Assembly: GCA_005281725.1 (NCBI GenBank)
Contig: SSBO01000012.1
Coordinates: forward strand, 15,453,075 to 15,517,074
Length of the DNA: 64,000 nt
Direction: 5' to 3'
From: Wuchereria bancrofti
Lineage: Eukaryota; Nematoda; Chromadorea; Rhabditida; Onchocercidae
Both the position numbers and the translations under genes were made by a program. The notes beneath the pieces were generated by a model that saw only the letters and a list, made by a program, of their open reading frames with translations, was not told where the DNA came from and made no database searches. Positions 51,288-62,877 of this stretch are shown piece by piece (position 1 is the stretch's first letter; every line of letters begins with the position of its first letter).

Positions 51288-52560
51288 GTTCATAAAATAA
51301 ATAAATGAATGACATAGTTTGCAGGATAAATGTTATTTGTAGATTCTTTATTTCACATTACTATTTGATATCTGACTTTCGCATTAAATAAAGGAAAATC
51401 GAGACATTTTTTTTTTCGAATTGTTCCAGTCCTATTGCTTTATATTAAATAATTTTTTTGTTTCAATAAAAATTGGAAGACACTGTAGACTGTTTGCTGA
51501 GAAGCATTTATTGTCAGATTTCTGACAAGATTCATGTTAAACATTTAAAAGTCCTTGTACTACTTTCTAATCAAATGCTGGAAGAACGATTCGTAGGTCT
51601 CGCCATATTGCATTCTTATAATTTACTACAAAGAAATTAAACCAGGTGTTGACAAAAGCTTTTCGAAAACCAAAGTTCATGAAGAGGACCTTATCCTTTC
51701 AATCAATTATGGTTTAGAAACTTCGAAGCTTATCTTTTTTGCAATAAAAACTTTTCAACAATTTCGATTCTATGTTTTGCGCCCTCAAGCATCGTTACTT
51801 ACCGTGTATCGTTCTTTGTAAAACGAATCCGAACAACAGAAGAATCGTAAAGTCCTTTCAAAATTTTAAGCTTTGATTCTCAAATTTTCATGAAAGTGCA
51901 AGTTCACATTGTTATTTAAATATCTAAGGCTTTGTCCACTGTAAGTCAAGCCATCGTCACTAAGTCCTATCTACAGTGTTTACCAGTTTTCTTTCTTCCT
52001 CAGTTTATCCATACTAATTGCATCTTCATAAACAACTTCACAGCAAGGATGTGCTGTTGATATACAATGCACAGTCACTGCTTTAACGTCTATCGCTCGA
52101 CATATTTTGCTCTATCTCACCTCAAACCGAATAACAGAGAAGGAAGAGAAAGAAGGTAAATGCTCTCAAATTCCAGTTTCTAAACTGACTTACGTTTATT
52201 GATGCTTGTATAACAGAAAAGTGGAAAAAAGACTGTTGTTGTGATAAAGAATTAATAATTAAATATTCCAATTAAAACAAATAGTCTAATAATGATACGT
52301 TAGTATTAAAGCTTGCTCAGACTTCTCTTATCCGTATATGAATCAATAATCGTATCCTGTATCAGATGTTTCTATCAGCCGATCAGGGAATGGTATGAAT
52401 TTGTTTTTATCACGAAACAAGGCTCTGACATCCTCACCTCTGATGTACCATCGCTCTGATCATAGCTAACGCAGAACCGCTCTGCACCTCATCAATCATA
52501 ATCCTGACGGAACGCGGGACATAACTCCTAACCACAAATTAATTCAGCTCTGAACAAAAC
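51288..52560. other. Intergenic AT-rich stretch
   Basis: It starts with the 3' untranslated region of the preceding gene. Nothing coding is recognised in the rest. Confidence 0.45.
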
Positions 52561-52603
52561 GTGGGGAAAAGCAACCGACTTCCAAGCTACAATTGGGTGT
52601 GCG

Positions 52604-53075
52604 CTAAGTGAATATAGCGGTCTCACTACGTACCGCGACTGGATCACTCACGCATTGGTGCTTTGCGCACTTCGGGTAGTCCTGTGCCTCAAGACTAAGG
52701 CACCGGGTGGAGTTTAAGTGCGCACGTGACTAAGCAATTCACTTAGTTTTGCGAGTCGATTTGTGAATGCTCCCAGCGATGAGTGGCTTATAAATGTGTG
52801 AAAGAATCTTTAGTAGATATCTTTATAGTAGCGTACGAATGCTTTGTTTTTGTTTTTGTTGTGCCTTAATGAGGCATTGTTTCAAAAGATGCGTAGGATT
52901 GAAGATGCATTAGATATGCTACTTAGTCTTTAGAGTTGAAGGATATTCGTTACTGTGTTATACTATAAAACAAATTACTTTAAGGCGCATGCAGGCGGAG
53001 TATCTATCTGTAAGATCGTTTGCACTGCCAGTTGTGCAACTTCGGTAGTTTGTGCCTCAAGGCTAAGGCACAAGA
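52604..53075. repeat. GC-richer block with short palindromes and repeated GTGCCT motif
   Basis: The ten bases CTAAGTGAAT (52604-52613) recur as a perfect inverted copy at 52737-52746. A GTGCCTCAAGACTAAGGCAC-like imperfect palindrome occurs near 52684 and again, with one change, near 53052, and a related GTGCCTTAATGAGGCA occurs near 52861. Each can fold into a small stem. The block adjoins a decayed retrotransposon on its right, so it may be part of a repetitive element, but no element boundary is visible. Confidence 0.5.
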
Positions 53076-54430
53076 AATGAATATGTTACATCTTGGAATA
53101 CACAAATCTCATTTGCTGAGCAATCTGCACTTGGCTTCTTTCTCCATTTGCTAAACGAAATTAAGAGTATGGTCAATTTATGTTGAAGAAATTTTTTGCA
53201 AAAATAGAAATTTAGAATGATAACACTTCTAGTTTTTTCACTCATAGAATTTTGCTTGAGCCATTTCTTTGATTCAGTAGACAGCTGAGGACCGTTTTGT
53301 TTAAACTGCTTCAGCGTGATTAAGGCTGATGTTTCTTTCTTCTTAGTATCATATGAAATCCGTTTTGTCTTCCGTCCTGTCAGTAATGAGTAATTTTCCT
53401 CCACCAAGAGTCTGGATCTAGTGACTTCTTTTCGATGCAATATTTCTGTCAGGAATTCTTTTAGCTTATCAGCTGTCCAAATCCCTTGTTCTTTCCTTAA
53501 TATACGCGCTGATAATTTTCAATTAAATTAAAGCTTTCAATTACAACTTTTATACTGAAATGCCGTAAGTCCACTTGTAGTACAATTTTTTCCATTGCTT
53601 CAACGATTCTTTTGATTGAGTTTAATTCATTGTAGAGTGATTTTTTTATAATAAAGGATCTATCATATTTTTCCTTTAAATCCCTTATGACATCATAGTT
53701 CTCCAGAGCAATATCATAACTCTACTAGCTATTTTTCGAGTCTAGACATCAAGTAATTCAATTTTCTGGATGTCTGGGATATTTTGAAGATGAATACGGT
53801 TCAAGTGTTTCATAGTTATCGGCAGGATATAGAATCCTTATTCCCAAGTTGCTGCTCTGTTTTGTCATTATTATCACGACTTTATTGTTTACTCAAAAGT
53901 AGTACAGCAATATCAAGGGATAGTACTAAATAAAATCAAAGCTAAAAATTAAGACTGGTTAAATTTTCAAGATTTTGGTCACCAATACTTCCACAGCTAC
54001 CACTATTTTGATCTGATAGCTGTTGCGAATTGACCGTGGCGTGATATGGGGACATCTCTTATTGGTATATTGCTGACTTAGTCGTTGTAGAATCAGTCCA
54101 TAGTTAACATCACTTACTGAGCTTGAAATACCTTCACTGTCGTCAGCCATTTCTGCATATTTCTCTTTTTCTTCTTTTCTTAGTTTTTGGACCACGATTC
54201 TTTGGATATATTCCAGCCAATCCCAGTTGGCTATTTAGAATGTGCTTGTGTGAAGTCCAAGACACAATACTTTTTCCTTGATGATTCTTCTTTTAACGTC
54301 ATATTCAGCTCTTGTTTTGATAGAAAGGGTTCCGGTGGCGAAAGTTCAGTTCCGTAACTTCACTGATAAATTTCTCGACCTTCTTCTTGGCAAGTTCAAC
54401 TGTCTACCAGACATTTTAGTACACCTTGGG
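53060..54430 (-). mobile_element. Decayed BEL/Pao-type retrotransposon gag region
   Basis: Read on the minus strand, successive short open frames resemble the gag of BEL/Pao LTR retrotransposons in the right order. A charged N-terminal helix lies near 54390-54340 (AKKKVEKFISEVTEL). A glutamate-rich linker follows at 54195-53959. Near 53720-53640 is a segment like the gag repeat region (LKEKYDRS, IIKKSLYNELNSI). Last, near 53500-53430, is a WTADKLKEFLTEIL block typical of the conserved gag domain called DUF1759. Frames are interrupted by several stops and shifts, and no protease, reverse transcriptase or integrase was found, so this is a fragment, not an active element. Long terminal repeats were not identified. 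Confidence 0.55.
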
Positions 54431-54564
54431 CACCAAAAAAAATTTTGTTGAGAAGTTGTGAGGATTTGTTAGGGTAGTTTTTTGGTTGTGATTCGGAATT
54501 TGTCTTCTATAACAGACAAATGTCTTCTATAATGGACTGTAATTTTATGCGCTAAAAACTACGT

Positions 54565-54605
54565 TACTGTCAATATACACAAAGTAATTGTGTATATTGA
54601 CAGTA
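54565..54605. repeat. Perfect hairpin, 17-bp arms
   Basis: The arm ACTGTCAATATACACA (54566-54581) is exactly complementary to 54589-54604, extended by one more pair outside, with a seven-base loop. It lies just upstream (minus sense) of the gag-like remnant. It could be part of a terminal repeat or a tiny inverted-repeat element; a role as a terminator is not expected in a eukaryote. Confidence 0.85.
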
Positions 54606-54928
54606 TACAGATAATTTTGTATAGGCTAACTACGAGTATAGGATGAAGCAGAAGAAATAAATGAATACGTAAAACAAGTAAAGGATATAAATGAAAGGGA
54701 ACGAATGAGTAGTATGCAAGACCAACGAATTGAAGCTGCCGGTCCTCAAAGACTGACCCAGACAAAGGGCATTTGGTGGGCATTGGCTTACAGCAAGCAA
54801 ATGATTACAGTGAAGAGCTGTCTATCGAATGATCTTTATTTTTTACATGGGTTTAACATATCTTAGTTGCTTGTAGGAATACTTAGATTAGAAAAGTTTC
54901 TAAAAAACTTTCAACGTGTTAAATAATG

Positions 54929-54962
54929 CACACACACACACACACACACATACACGCACACA
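54929..54962. repeat. (CA)n dinucleotide repeat
   Basis: About 11 uninterrupted CA units followed by interrupted CACA-type sequence. Confidence 0.9.
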
Positions 54963-55687
54963 TACTAACAACTCTAACACTCCATAGTGTGCAGACAAGC
55001 TTGCAAAATGATTGCCTGTATGACATACAATTTTGAAACAGTTTTATATTTGTTTAAAGAATATTCAATTAAAACAATCTTTAATCTTATAATTTAATAA
55101 AAATTTATTTTGACATATTATAATTCGGTTTTTTCGACACAGACAGCCTTCTAGATGTATCCTCAATCCAAACACTGACATCCCATCAGATACATCTTAG
55201 TGCGCCAAAGATGCATTCGCGATTTTCGTTATACACATGTGATGCCTAGTGCAGGATGTTAAACAAACCACCACCTTGTGCCAATGCAGGCTCAACCTCC
55301 ACTTTTAGGCAAATCTAAAAGAGAGGCATCCCAGGAAAGGAGCTCAGATAATAATCTTGAAATTAATACGGTGAAATTACCTTACTCACTAAGAGACAAC
55401 TTTAAAGCTAACTCCAAACCAAACTACCTCATAGGTTCCTGTCTTGCAACACTCTGCAATTCATCAAAAATAACATCCAGCAGTCCCTCGCAGAATGCTG
55501 TAAGTTTCCAAAGATCGGTTCAATGAATCATTGCAAGAAAAACAATTTTTCACTTTGCATTTAGTAAGCTTCAACAATAAAAACTTCGGGATATCAAAAT
55601 AAGTGGTGGATTAATATGGCACAAAAGATTCAGTCATGCGCACATTCCGACGACCATAGAGGTTTCTACAACCTTTGAAAGAAGTAC

Positions 55688-56170
55688 ATGGATCAATATG
55701 TCACAGCTCTCTCCTCAGCTCTTCCACAGATAAACCCTTCATCATCAATCGATGGTCTAAACATGTCCAATCGTGCAATTAAAACTCAGCAACAACACCT
55801 GAAAAAAATCAAGATCAGTGTCTGCAGAGCCGTCATACTGTCTACTCTCCTGAGCGGATCTGAATCTGTCGCCACCATTACACAACCACGTGACAATATT
55901 ACCATGCTCGAAAAAGCGGAAATTATCAAGATAGAGGCCATGTTGGATAGGTCGAGTCTTCAGAATGTAAGACTACCATCTTTATGAAATTTAGTTCTGT
56001 GGTGAACGGCAACAGATGTGTCCTTAAAAAAGTAGAAAGACTTTCTGCAACATTCTCTTTTCTGGACACATCGATTTGTTGTCAGTGGTCCACTCTACTT
56101 CAAATCGAGAGATACACCATCCATACCGCTGCTATCTTTTTGAGAACGCATGTAGGACCTGTTTAATGGA
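55688..56170 (+). mobile_element. Possible decayed LINE reverse-transcriptase tail
   Basis: A 99-codon open frame contains VCRAVILSTLLSGSESVATI, close to the YRAVVLxTLLYGxETW block found near the end of the reverse-transcriptase region in many non-LTR retrotransposons. The tyrosine and tryptophan of that block are replaced. The frame then closes and homology-like sequence, if any, shifts frame. Composition is more GC-rich than the surrounding DNA, as often seen for old transposon sequence in this window. No endonuclease domain or poly-A tail was found, so this is at most a remnant. Confidence 0.4.
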
Positions 56171-56399
56171 TTTTAGAAATCTAATTCGATACTTTTGTCG
56201 ACGAAAAAGAAAAGTATTAAAAACTAATCCACTCAGTTCTCTAGCACTAATCGATGTGACCTTTCCTCATGCCCTTTGCAACAGTACCTGTCTAATTCCA
56301 CATTGGTCTTTTCACTCACCAAGGCTTTTGCAACAACAATTCGTTTGCGAAGCTAACCCATGAATATGCTGCAAATAAAAATTCTTTGGGGCTTAATAA

Positions 56400-57391
56400 A
56401 TGAATTCCCTAAGCGATTTTTGCGGTAACGAAAAATTTGTTCAATTACGAAAACATTTTCCCACTTCTGAACAAAGAACACTTTTGATTTGATAGCTCAT
56501 ATCTCGAAATCAGCTTAATTTATCAAGAAAATTTTCAGCGGGAAGATACAATGAAATTTTTAAAAAATATAGAAAGCTTTGTTTAAAAAACAGGAACGGT
56601 ACACAACTCTAGAAATCTAATTTGACACTTTTCTTGACAACAATACTGTAAAAACAATACTGCGATGTATCTTGTTCGTCATCTTTTGCTAACTAAAAAA
56701 TTTTTTATGAAATGTTTCTGGTTTTAAGATTTATAGATATATTTGAACAGGTGAGCAGGTACATACTAAATCACCAAATTGAGCGCAACAATTTTACATT
56801 TTGGAATGTGATAAATGCAAATTTTCTGACGACACCAAAATATAACGGAAAGAATAATTTCAGAATTTAAGGCTAAAATATCTTCTTTCTCAGCTAGAGT
56901 GCTGGATTAAGCGGATTAAGCCTTAAAAGAAAAACGAATTTAGCTTTTAACGGAAAAAAATACCGTCAAACAGGAAGTCATAATATATATTAGTTTAAGT
57001 CATAGGATATTGCATATATGTCTAAGAATTTGAATTAATAAAAAGCAAGGTAAGTTTGGTTAATGTTAAGGAGTAAGACATCATCTTTGTTAATAACAAT
57101 AATTAACATAAATATAATTAAGCAATAATCAATAATGTCAATAATAATAATTGTCTGATTGTAATTCATCACCTTCAGTATTATCAATATGGAGCAATAA
57201 TTTCGATTTTGTTAGTCTTTTAAATGAAGGCCATTTTTTATTAATACTTTTGTAATACTCATTAATTAACTGTTGCAATAGAATTTCTTTTTGGTAACCA
57301 GAAGTTCCTATCCATACATGAACTTTATTTTACGCGCAGTCCTACTCCATTCGGTATTTTGACTTGTGACTCACATTGACGGATCTGAAAT
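56400..57391. other. AT-rich spacer, nothing recognised
   Basis: Only short, AT-biased frames. The zinc-binding HExxH motif expected downstream of the metalloproteinase-like fragment was sought on the minus strand by eye and not found. Confidence 0.4.
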
Positions 57392-57713
57392 TCAGGAAGG
57401 CCATAAGCACTGAAAAAGCTTATGAACTTGTGAACTAAAAATGGCAATTATTAAAGTCAGAAAAGATGTGCCAAGAATGTTGACGACATTGCGGATCTCT
57501 AAACCGAATAACCTAAATTTCAATACTATTTTCTCATAAATTCTGGAATGAATTTGCAAATCCACATCTGGTGTTCCACATCTCGGATCATCTTGTATGA
57601 AAATGGCAGACATCGGCAATAGAAATGGGGTTATCGAGTGATAGCTGCTCGAAATAGAATTCGCTGCTATATACCCATCATTTCGCAGCAATATTGTACA
57701 ACTTGCTCTTCTT
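57392..57713 (-). pseudogene. Matrix-metalloproteinase-like prodomain fragment
   Basis: After a TTCTAG acceptor (57714-57716) the minus strand has an open frame containing PRCGTPDVD (core at 57575-57586). This matches the cysteine-switch motif PRCGxPD, whose Cys holds the catalytic zinc of latent matrix metalloproteinases. Downstream, YEKIVLKFRL fits the W-K..LTYRI start of the catalytic domain, and upstream LLRNDGYI fits the LxxxGYL start of the prodomain. The stretch between GYI and the switch is about 25 residues shorter than usual. The exon runs to a stop with no clear donor, and no catalytic-domain exon with HExxHxxGxxH was found downstream, so it is probably a broken gene or an incomplete view of a divergent one. 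Confidence 0.4.
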
Positions 57714-58552
57714 CTAGAATTTTGTAGTTGCTTTAAGTTTTTATCTTTTCTTCTGCTACTATTAAATTTTCAAGTCGTCCTTTGAAAAAAGCAAACGCTT
57801 TTTTGTTATTTTTTAAGTTTAATAGTTTCCGGATTCGAAATTTGTTCAAAAAATTGATATTCTCATGAGCCCATAACTGAATAACGAAAGACCATTCCGT
57901 TGATAAGCCCGATAAATGATAATAAAATTGAGGAATTTAAAAATATAACCGTAAAAACTAACGAGATGTACCAGTGAACAAGAATAACCGAGATATGTTG
58001 TGCAAGGATGAGGTTATAGTTCAAATGATATGAAAGTTGAACCATAACTTTTGGGAAAAGTGCTCATGTTGCAGGCGAAGGATAACATCGATTCGATGAA
58101 GAGAACGGGCCACATGACATACTCTAATGACAATATTCGTCCCCATGTCCTTGTCAAGGAGAACATGATGACACATAGTGTCACTGTTCTTCTTTTTTCT
58201 GCCAGTTGAATTGTTGGAAGACGGTTTCCTCCTTGCTTCCTCCAATATAAGGTTGAATGACAATAGCTCTGCACTGCTCTTGCACATCCCATCTTGTTCA
58301 GTTTTTTGCCTAACAGTCTTGAGATTAGTTATTAAATGTGTTCGTCAGTTCCTTTGCACAGACTGATGGACACTTACACGTTCTCAAATGTCTTTTTAAA
58401 GCCAGCAAAAAAAGAAAATTGATAACTCATTTTCCTAAATATTTGCAGTAAAACTATAAAGATTAGGATTAGAAGTAAATGAAGTATAGAAAATGTCGAC
58501 ATATATCCAAATTTTGAGTATTTCAGGGTAGACGGTTAGGTATTGGCCGAAC

Positions 58553-58604
58553 AGCTTATATTGTCTAAACAGTTAATTGCTTATATTGGTCTAAACAGTT
58601 AATT
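58553..58604. repeat. Short tandem duplication
   Basis: Two adjacent copies of a unit of about 25 bases, GCTTATATTG(G)TCTAAACAGTTAATTG, differ by one inserted G. Confidence 0.8.
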
Positions 58605-58769
58605 GATAGCCTATATAAACAACGCGATGAGTATAATATGGTTCATTTATGACTTACATCTCATTGCCACTTTGGCAGAACACAAATAATGCAAATTCAC
58701 TAGTTTGCCATCCTTTCTTTCCACTTCCAAAAATTTCTTTCATTCTGCCAGTACGTATCATCTATTATT

Positions 58770-58875
58770 AATTTTTTGTTATTGCTATTTTATTTATTTA
58801 TTTAATTTATTATTATTATTAATTATTACTATTAATTGCTATTATTTATTATTAATTACTATTATATTATTGTTA
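58770..58875. repeat. ATT-rich low-complexity repeat
   Basis: Runs of ATT and TTATT units upstream of the thymosin gene. Confidence 0.85.
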
Positions 58876-59294
58876 TACCAAAGAAGTAAGTATATCAGTT
58901 ATTTTTTAATGGTTAGTGGTTTTTGTGGTAGTATGAAACTGGAGAACTGTTGCTCAGTGAAGAGCTAAATGCGATGTCGCAACTTGGCTAGTGGGAATCA
59001 TTCGCAGTCTTCATTTCTTGCCATATATTGTGCTCTTCATTATCGCCAGAACTTTTCAATCTTTTTTACTATTAAATGAACACACCGTATTACCTCAAAT
59101 TTTGTTCAGTTTCTATTAATACAATCACTGTTACAATTGTTACTTTTGCTTAATTTCAGTAACATCACTTCCTCGACTAACTTACTAACAAAGTGAACTG
59201 TGAGCTCTTAACTCAAAGTTGCGGAATAACGTTTCGACGTTGTGCATAGACATGTCGTATTCATCATATCTGTATGCTTCCAGTACATCTTAAA

Positions 59295-61028
59295 ATGGAA
59301 GAAATCAATGCTGAAAGATTGGACGTCAACAAAGAAAGAGCTCCGAAGTTACCTGTTGATATAGCTAAAGAGGTTACCAAAGGACAACAACTGAAGCATG
59401 TAGAAATCAGCGAAAAAAGTGTTTTACCCACAGTTCTCGGTAATTTTTCAATGATTTGGCGTTAAAACTTGAGTAATATTGACTGATGCCAGTGCAATGG
59501 AAGAATTCTGCCATTATCAATACCTTTACCACATATCCACTTCAATTTGCAAAACATTAAAAAGAATTCTTAATAATTGATAAGGCTGTGAATTCATTCC
59601 ATTTCTTCACTCAGAGCTGACGTTTAAGGTACGAAAAGTACAATTAAAAGTATAAGAAAGCTTATTTTGTTTCCTATTAGCCTAATATATCGTAATGCTT
59701 CCACCCAGCAGTCCATAGGTCCATAGCCGGCAGGCTACTATCATTCTTAAGAAAGTATACATTCCCTTTATAAAATTAGCGTGACGAATTGCTATCTTGA
59801 AGCTAATCTTTTGTACGAATATACTTGCTGTATTTGGTTGAAGGAAATTTGTTGTTACCAAGTTATGAGGAAAACTTGAGACGTAGTTACACTCATCATA
59901 AAGGAGTTTTTTTAGTATTAGAGAAATAATGGTCTTAATTACGTTTTTATTCCTCAGCAAAACGCTCTTCCATAACCAAAGGGTAATTTTTTGTTATCAG
60001 ATTGCAAATTTATATACTCAAAAAAAAAAGAAATATGTTGCTAGGAGAAATCATATTGTATGAATTTAGTAGCATCACATGGTGATAAGTGAGATAATGA
60101 TCTTTTTTTGGTATTTTATTTCTTGTAAAAGTTTGTTCGGCATGCAGGAGGTTTTTCGCGCCTACACATATTTCACTTTACGTCTGTACAAGAGTTTTGA
60201 TGTGACTTATCGATCGAATTTTAGATATGTATCGAGAAAAAGTGGATGAAAATTTGAAAGGAGAAATAAAGACACATGATACCAATAAACTTCGTCACGC
60301 TGAACTTGTTGAGAAAAATGTATTACCGACATCTGTTGGTAACTTATACTTTCATGATTCTGAGTAATATTGTTAGGACTTGAAATGAAGTTTTATTAAC
60401 TGATCGCCAACTGAGACCTGTTCTGGTAGAGAATTTTGAAAGTAAAGAAATCTTTTATTGGAACTTCAATATTGGATTTTAAGTTTGGAGTAATATTAAC
60501 TTCCTTAGTTCCTTAGTCGATTCAAGTAAGCGTTTTATGTTCTAAGAGATTTATGTTCTGTTTTAGACATAGCTCGTGAAAAAGTACCAGCGCTGATCGT
60601 GAACTTTGATACAGAAAAGTTGAAACATGTTGAGCCGGTTGCAAAAATAACACTTCCATCTGCTAATGGTCAGCATATTTCTTGAGAGGCTGCCGTGACT
60701 TTTTATTTGTAAACACAAATAACAATGCTCTAGCAAATAATAGAAAAACACAAAAGTAAAAGAATTGTGAATGGTTGAGTTTTTCGTCTCGATTTCGACT
60801 GCTGATATCATATCCTCATTATAACACGAATGGAAAGTGAGAGTTAAGAAATTTTCGGATCGTTAGAACTTGACCTCAGCACAAGTGAAAAAAGTGTAAT
60901 TGCAATAGAGCGCATTACAATCTTCTGAATTCCAAACGAAAACGATATTTTCAAGTTTAGATGTTGTTCGAGAGCAGGAGGAACTCAAGAAAGGCGCAAA
61001 TGAGAAAGGCGGAACGATTCATAGTTAA
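59295..61028 (+). CDS. tth-1: Multi-repeat beta-thymosin (tetrathymosin-like), actin binding
   Basis: Binds and sequesters actin monomers through WH2-like beta-thymosin repeats, in the cytoplasm. Four exons, 59295-59439, 60225-60338, 60567-60668 and 60961-61028, each junction in phase 1, give 142 residues. Three repeats carry the LKHxE..EKxxLP signature: QLKHVEISEKSVLPT, KLRHAELVEKNVLPT and KLKHVEPVAKITLPS. The fourth exon (DVVREQEELKKGANEKGG) begins like a repeat but ends before any LKH/LP motif. Introns fall at the same place in each repeat, just before an aspartate, indicating growth by exon duplication. An in-frame ATG at 59274 would add seven residues. C. elegans has a tetrathymosin of similar length, from which the symbol is taken. 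AATAAA lies at 61218-61223. Confidence 0.88.
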
Positions 61029-61154
61029 CGGTTACTCATGAAAACAGAAGCGCCCTTTAATTGTGTCTTTTGCAACATTTTCTGAGATTTTGATGCGATA
61101 TTTTGTATCGAGCTTTCTTCCTTCTATATCCCCGTATGTCTATGCATCGGTATG

Positions 61155-61178
61155 TCTGTGTGTGTGTGTATGTGTTTG
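61155..61178. repeat. (TG)n dinucleotide repeat
   Basis: Interrupted TG array in or just beyond the thymosin 3' untranslated region. Confidence 0.85.
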
Positions 61179-61229
61179 TTAGCATGCACTTTTTCATTTA
61201 CTTCTCCGCTTTAAATGAATAAATTAATT

Positions 61230-62877
61230 GGCATAAATATTTCAACTTTCTTATCTTTCGCAGAACTCACACCAGAACATTCTGCTTCATAAATTGTCTT
61301 TTGTCGTGGGGGGAAATAACCTGAAACAAAAAGCTTGTTTCATTATTTTGGTCCTGAACTGTGTCATGAGTTCAATTGAGATTAGCATCGTTAATTAAAA
61401 CATGTTAAGAGTTTGGTATAGAAGAGAAACTGCTGAGCAAGGATCCGGAATAAGATACATTTGTGAGGAAAGGAATCCTATCAATTATATGCCTTTGTTA
61501 AAGTTCGGAAATAAAGTAAATAAACAAATTCTGAGCAGAGCACACATTTAAACTTTCCCGTCCTCTTACCCATTTTACTTCCGACGGGACAATTTCTCCT
61601 CTTTGTTCTTCTCATGTAAGAAGGTGAAAACATGTGAAGAATTTTCCGGATTCTATTCTGTGTCTCTTTTCAACTTCATTTAGTAAATAACCAACTGTCT
61701 CTTTGTTTAGTGTATAGAAAGAAGAAAACATAAATTGTAGGGATGATCAAATCAGACCTCTCATTCTTCACCGAAGCACATTATGCAATCTTTGATGAGG
61801 AAAGAAGTTCCCCAAGTGATTCTCTCTTTGCCAGTCAATTGACTCTTTCATTTCTAGAAGAGCCATAACTCTACGGAAGTTCCTTTCCAGTTATATATCC
61901 AAAACTATTAAATGTAATTCTGTTATAAACAAAGTAACATGACAGGAGTTTATGTAGTGTTTGCTCAAATAGAGATATAAACATAATAGAGGAAACAAAT
62001 CAAAATACTCGAGTAACGGCAACAATAGTAATTTACCTAAGGATGCTTATTTAATATACTGTCATATTATCAATCAATATTCATATACATATACAGATTT
62101 TCTTCTCTTTCATCTAACATCTTAAACAAAAATAACTATCAGTTACTTCTAACAAAAACTAGAACGGATTAGAGGACAAAATGTAATTATGATAACATAA
62201 GTGCGCCGAAATTTTTAGACAACATAAATTATAGAGCATCTAATAAATATTGGCAAAAACAAACAAAAAGCCAACTTTCAGCTGAGGCAGCCAACTTTTT
62301 GATGAAGTTGGAAAGAAATATATACACAATGGAGAAATAATAAAAGGAGTAGTCGAGGTAAATAACACATGAGAAACTTTAAATGGATCTGACAATTATA
62401 GATCTACTTCATTCCTATTACTATTCATTTAGTTTATCATTCCTTGATTTTATCTTCTGGCAAATATTTCAAATTCTATTAACTGATTCCATTTTCTATT
62501 TCTTAACAACACAGAAGTTGTTGAAGAGCAAAAGAGTTGTAATCAGTTATAAGAGAACTGAAATGACTTAACTGGTAACAGGAAGTTGAGACCTAAAAGT
62601 CAGGGAACAATTTTGAGCGAGAAATTAAGAGAAATAATGGTAACAATACTCAAGCACCTTGAAAGAATAAAGACCCTTTAGAAAAAAAAGAAATAAATTA
62701 TAAAAGTTTGGAGGAAAATAATATGTAAAAAATATAATAGAGACAATAAGGCATTTTCGCAAATTTTGGTTTGTTTCCTGAGTTTTAGAATAGTTCTTAC
62801 AAAATTGCCTTACTGTGTCGATCGTTCTCAGCAGCCCATCTCCTCTCTTTTCTTTCCATTCTTATTTTCAGCTCATA
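61230..62877. other. Gene-free spacer
   Basis: It separates the converging thymosin (plus) and PH-domain (minus) genes. No exon or motif was recognised. Confidence 0.5.

Larger units (their letters stand above)
57720..59270. other. Intergenic stretch with ambiguous frames
   Basis: Around 58014-58292 three minus-strand frames are partly open at once, so no coding call is made. The right end holds the presumed promoter of the thymosin gene, with a TTTCAG at 59154-59159 that could serve as a splice or trans-splice acceptor. Confidence 0.35.

Noticed and set aside
58014..58292. Overlapping minus-strand frames of 88 and 92 codons
   Set aside because: Three frames are partly open, none shows a known domain, and I could not link any to the metalloproteinase-like fragment.
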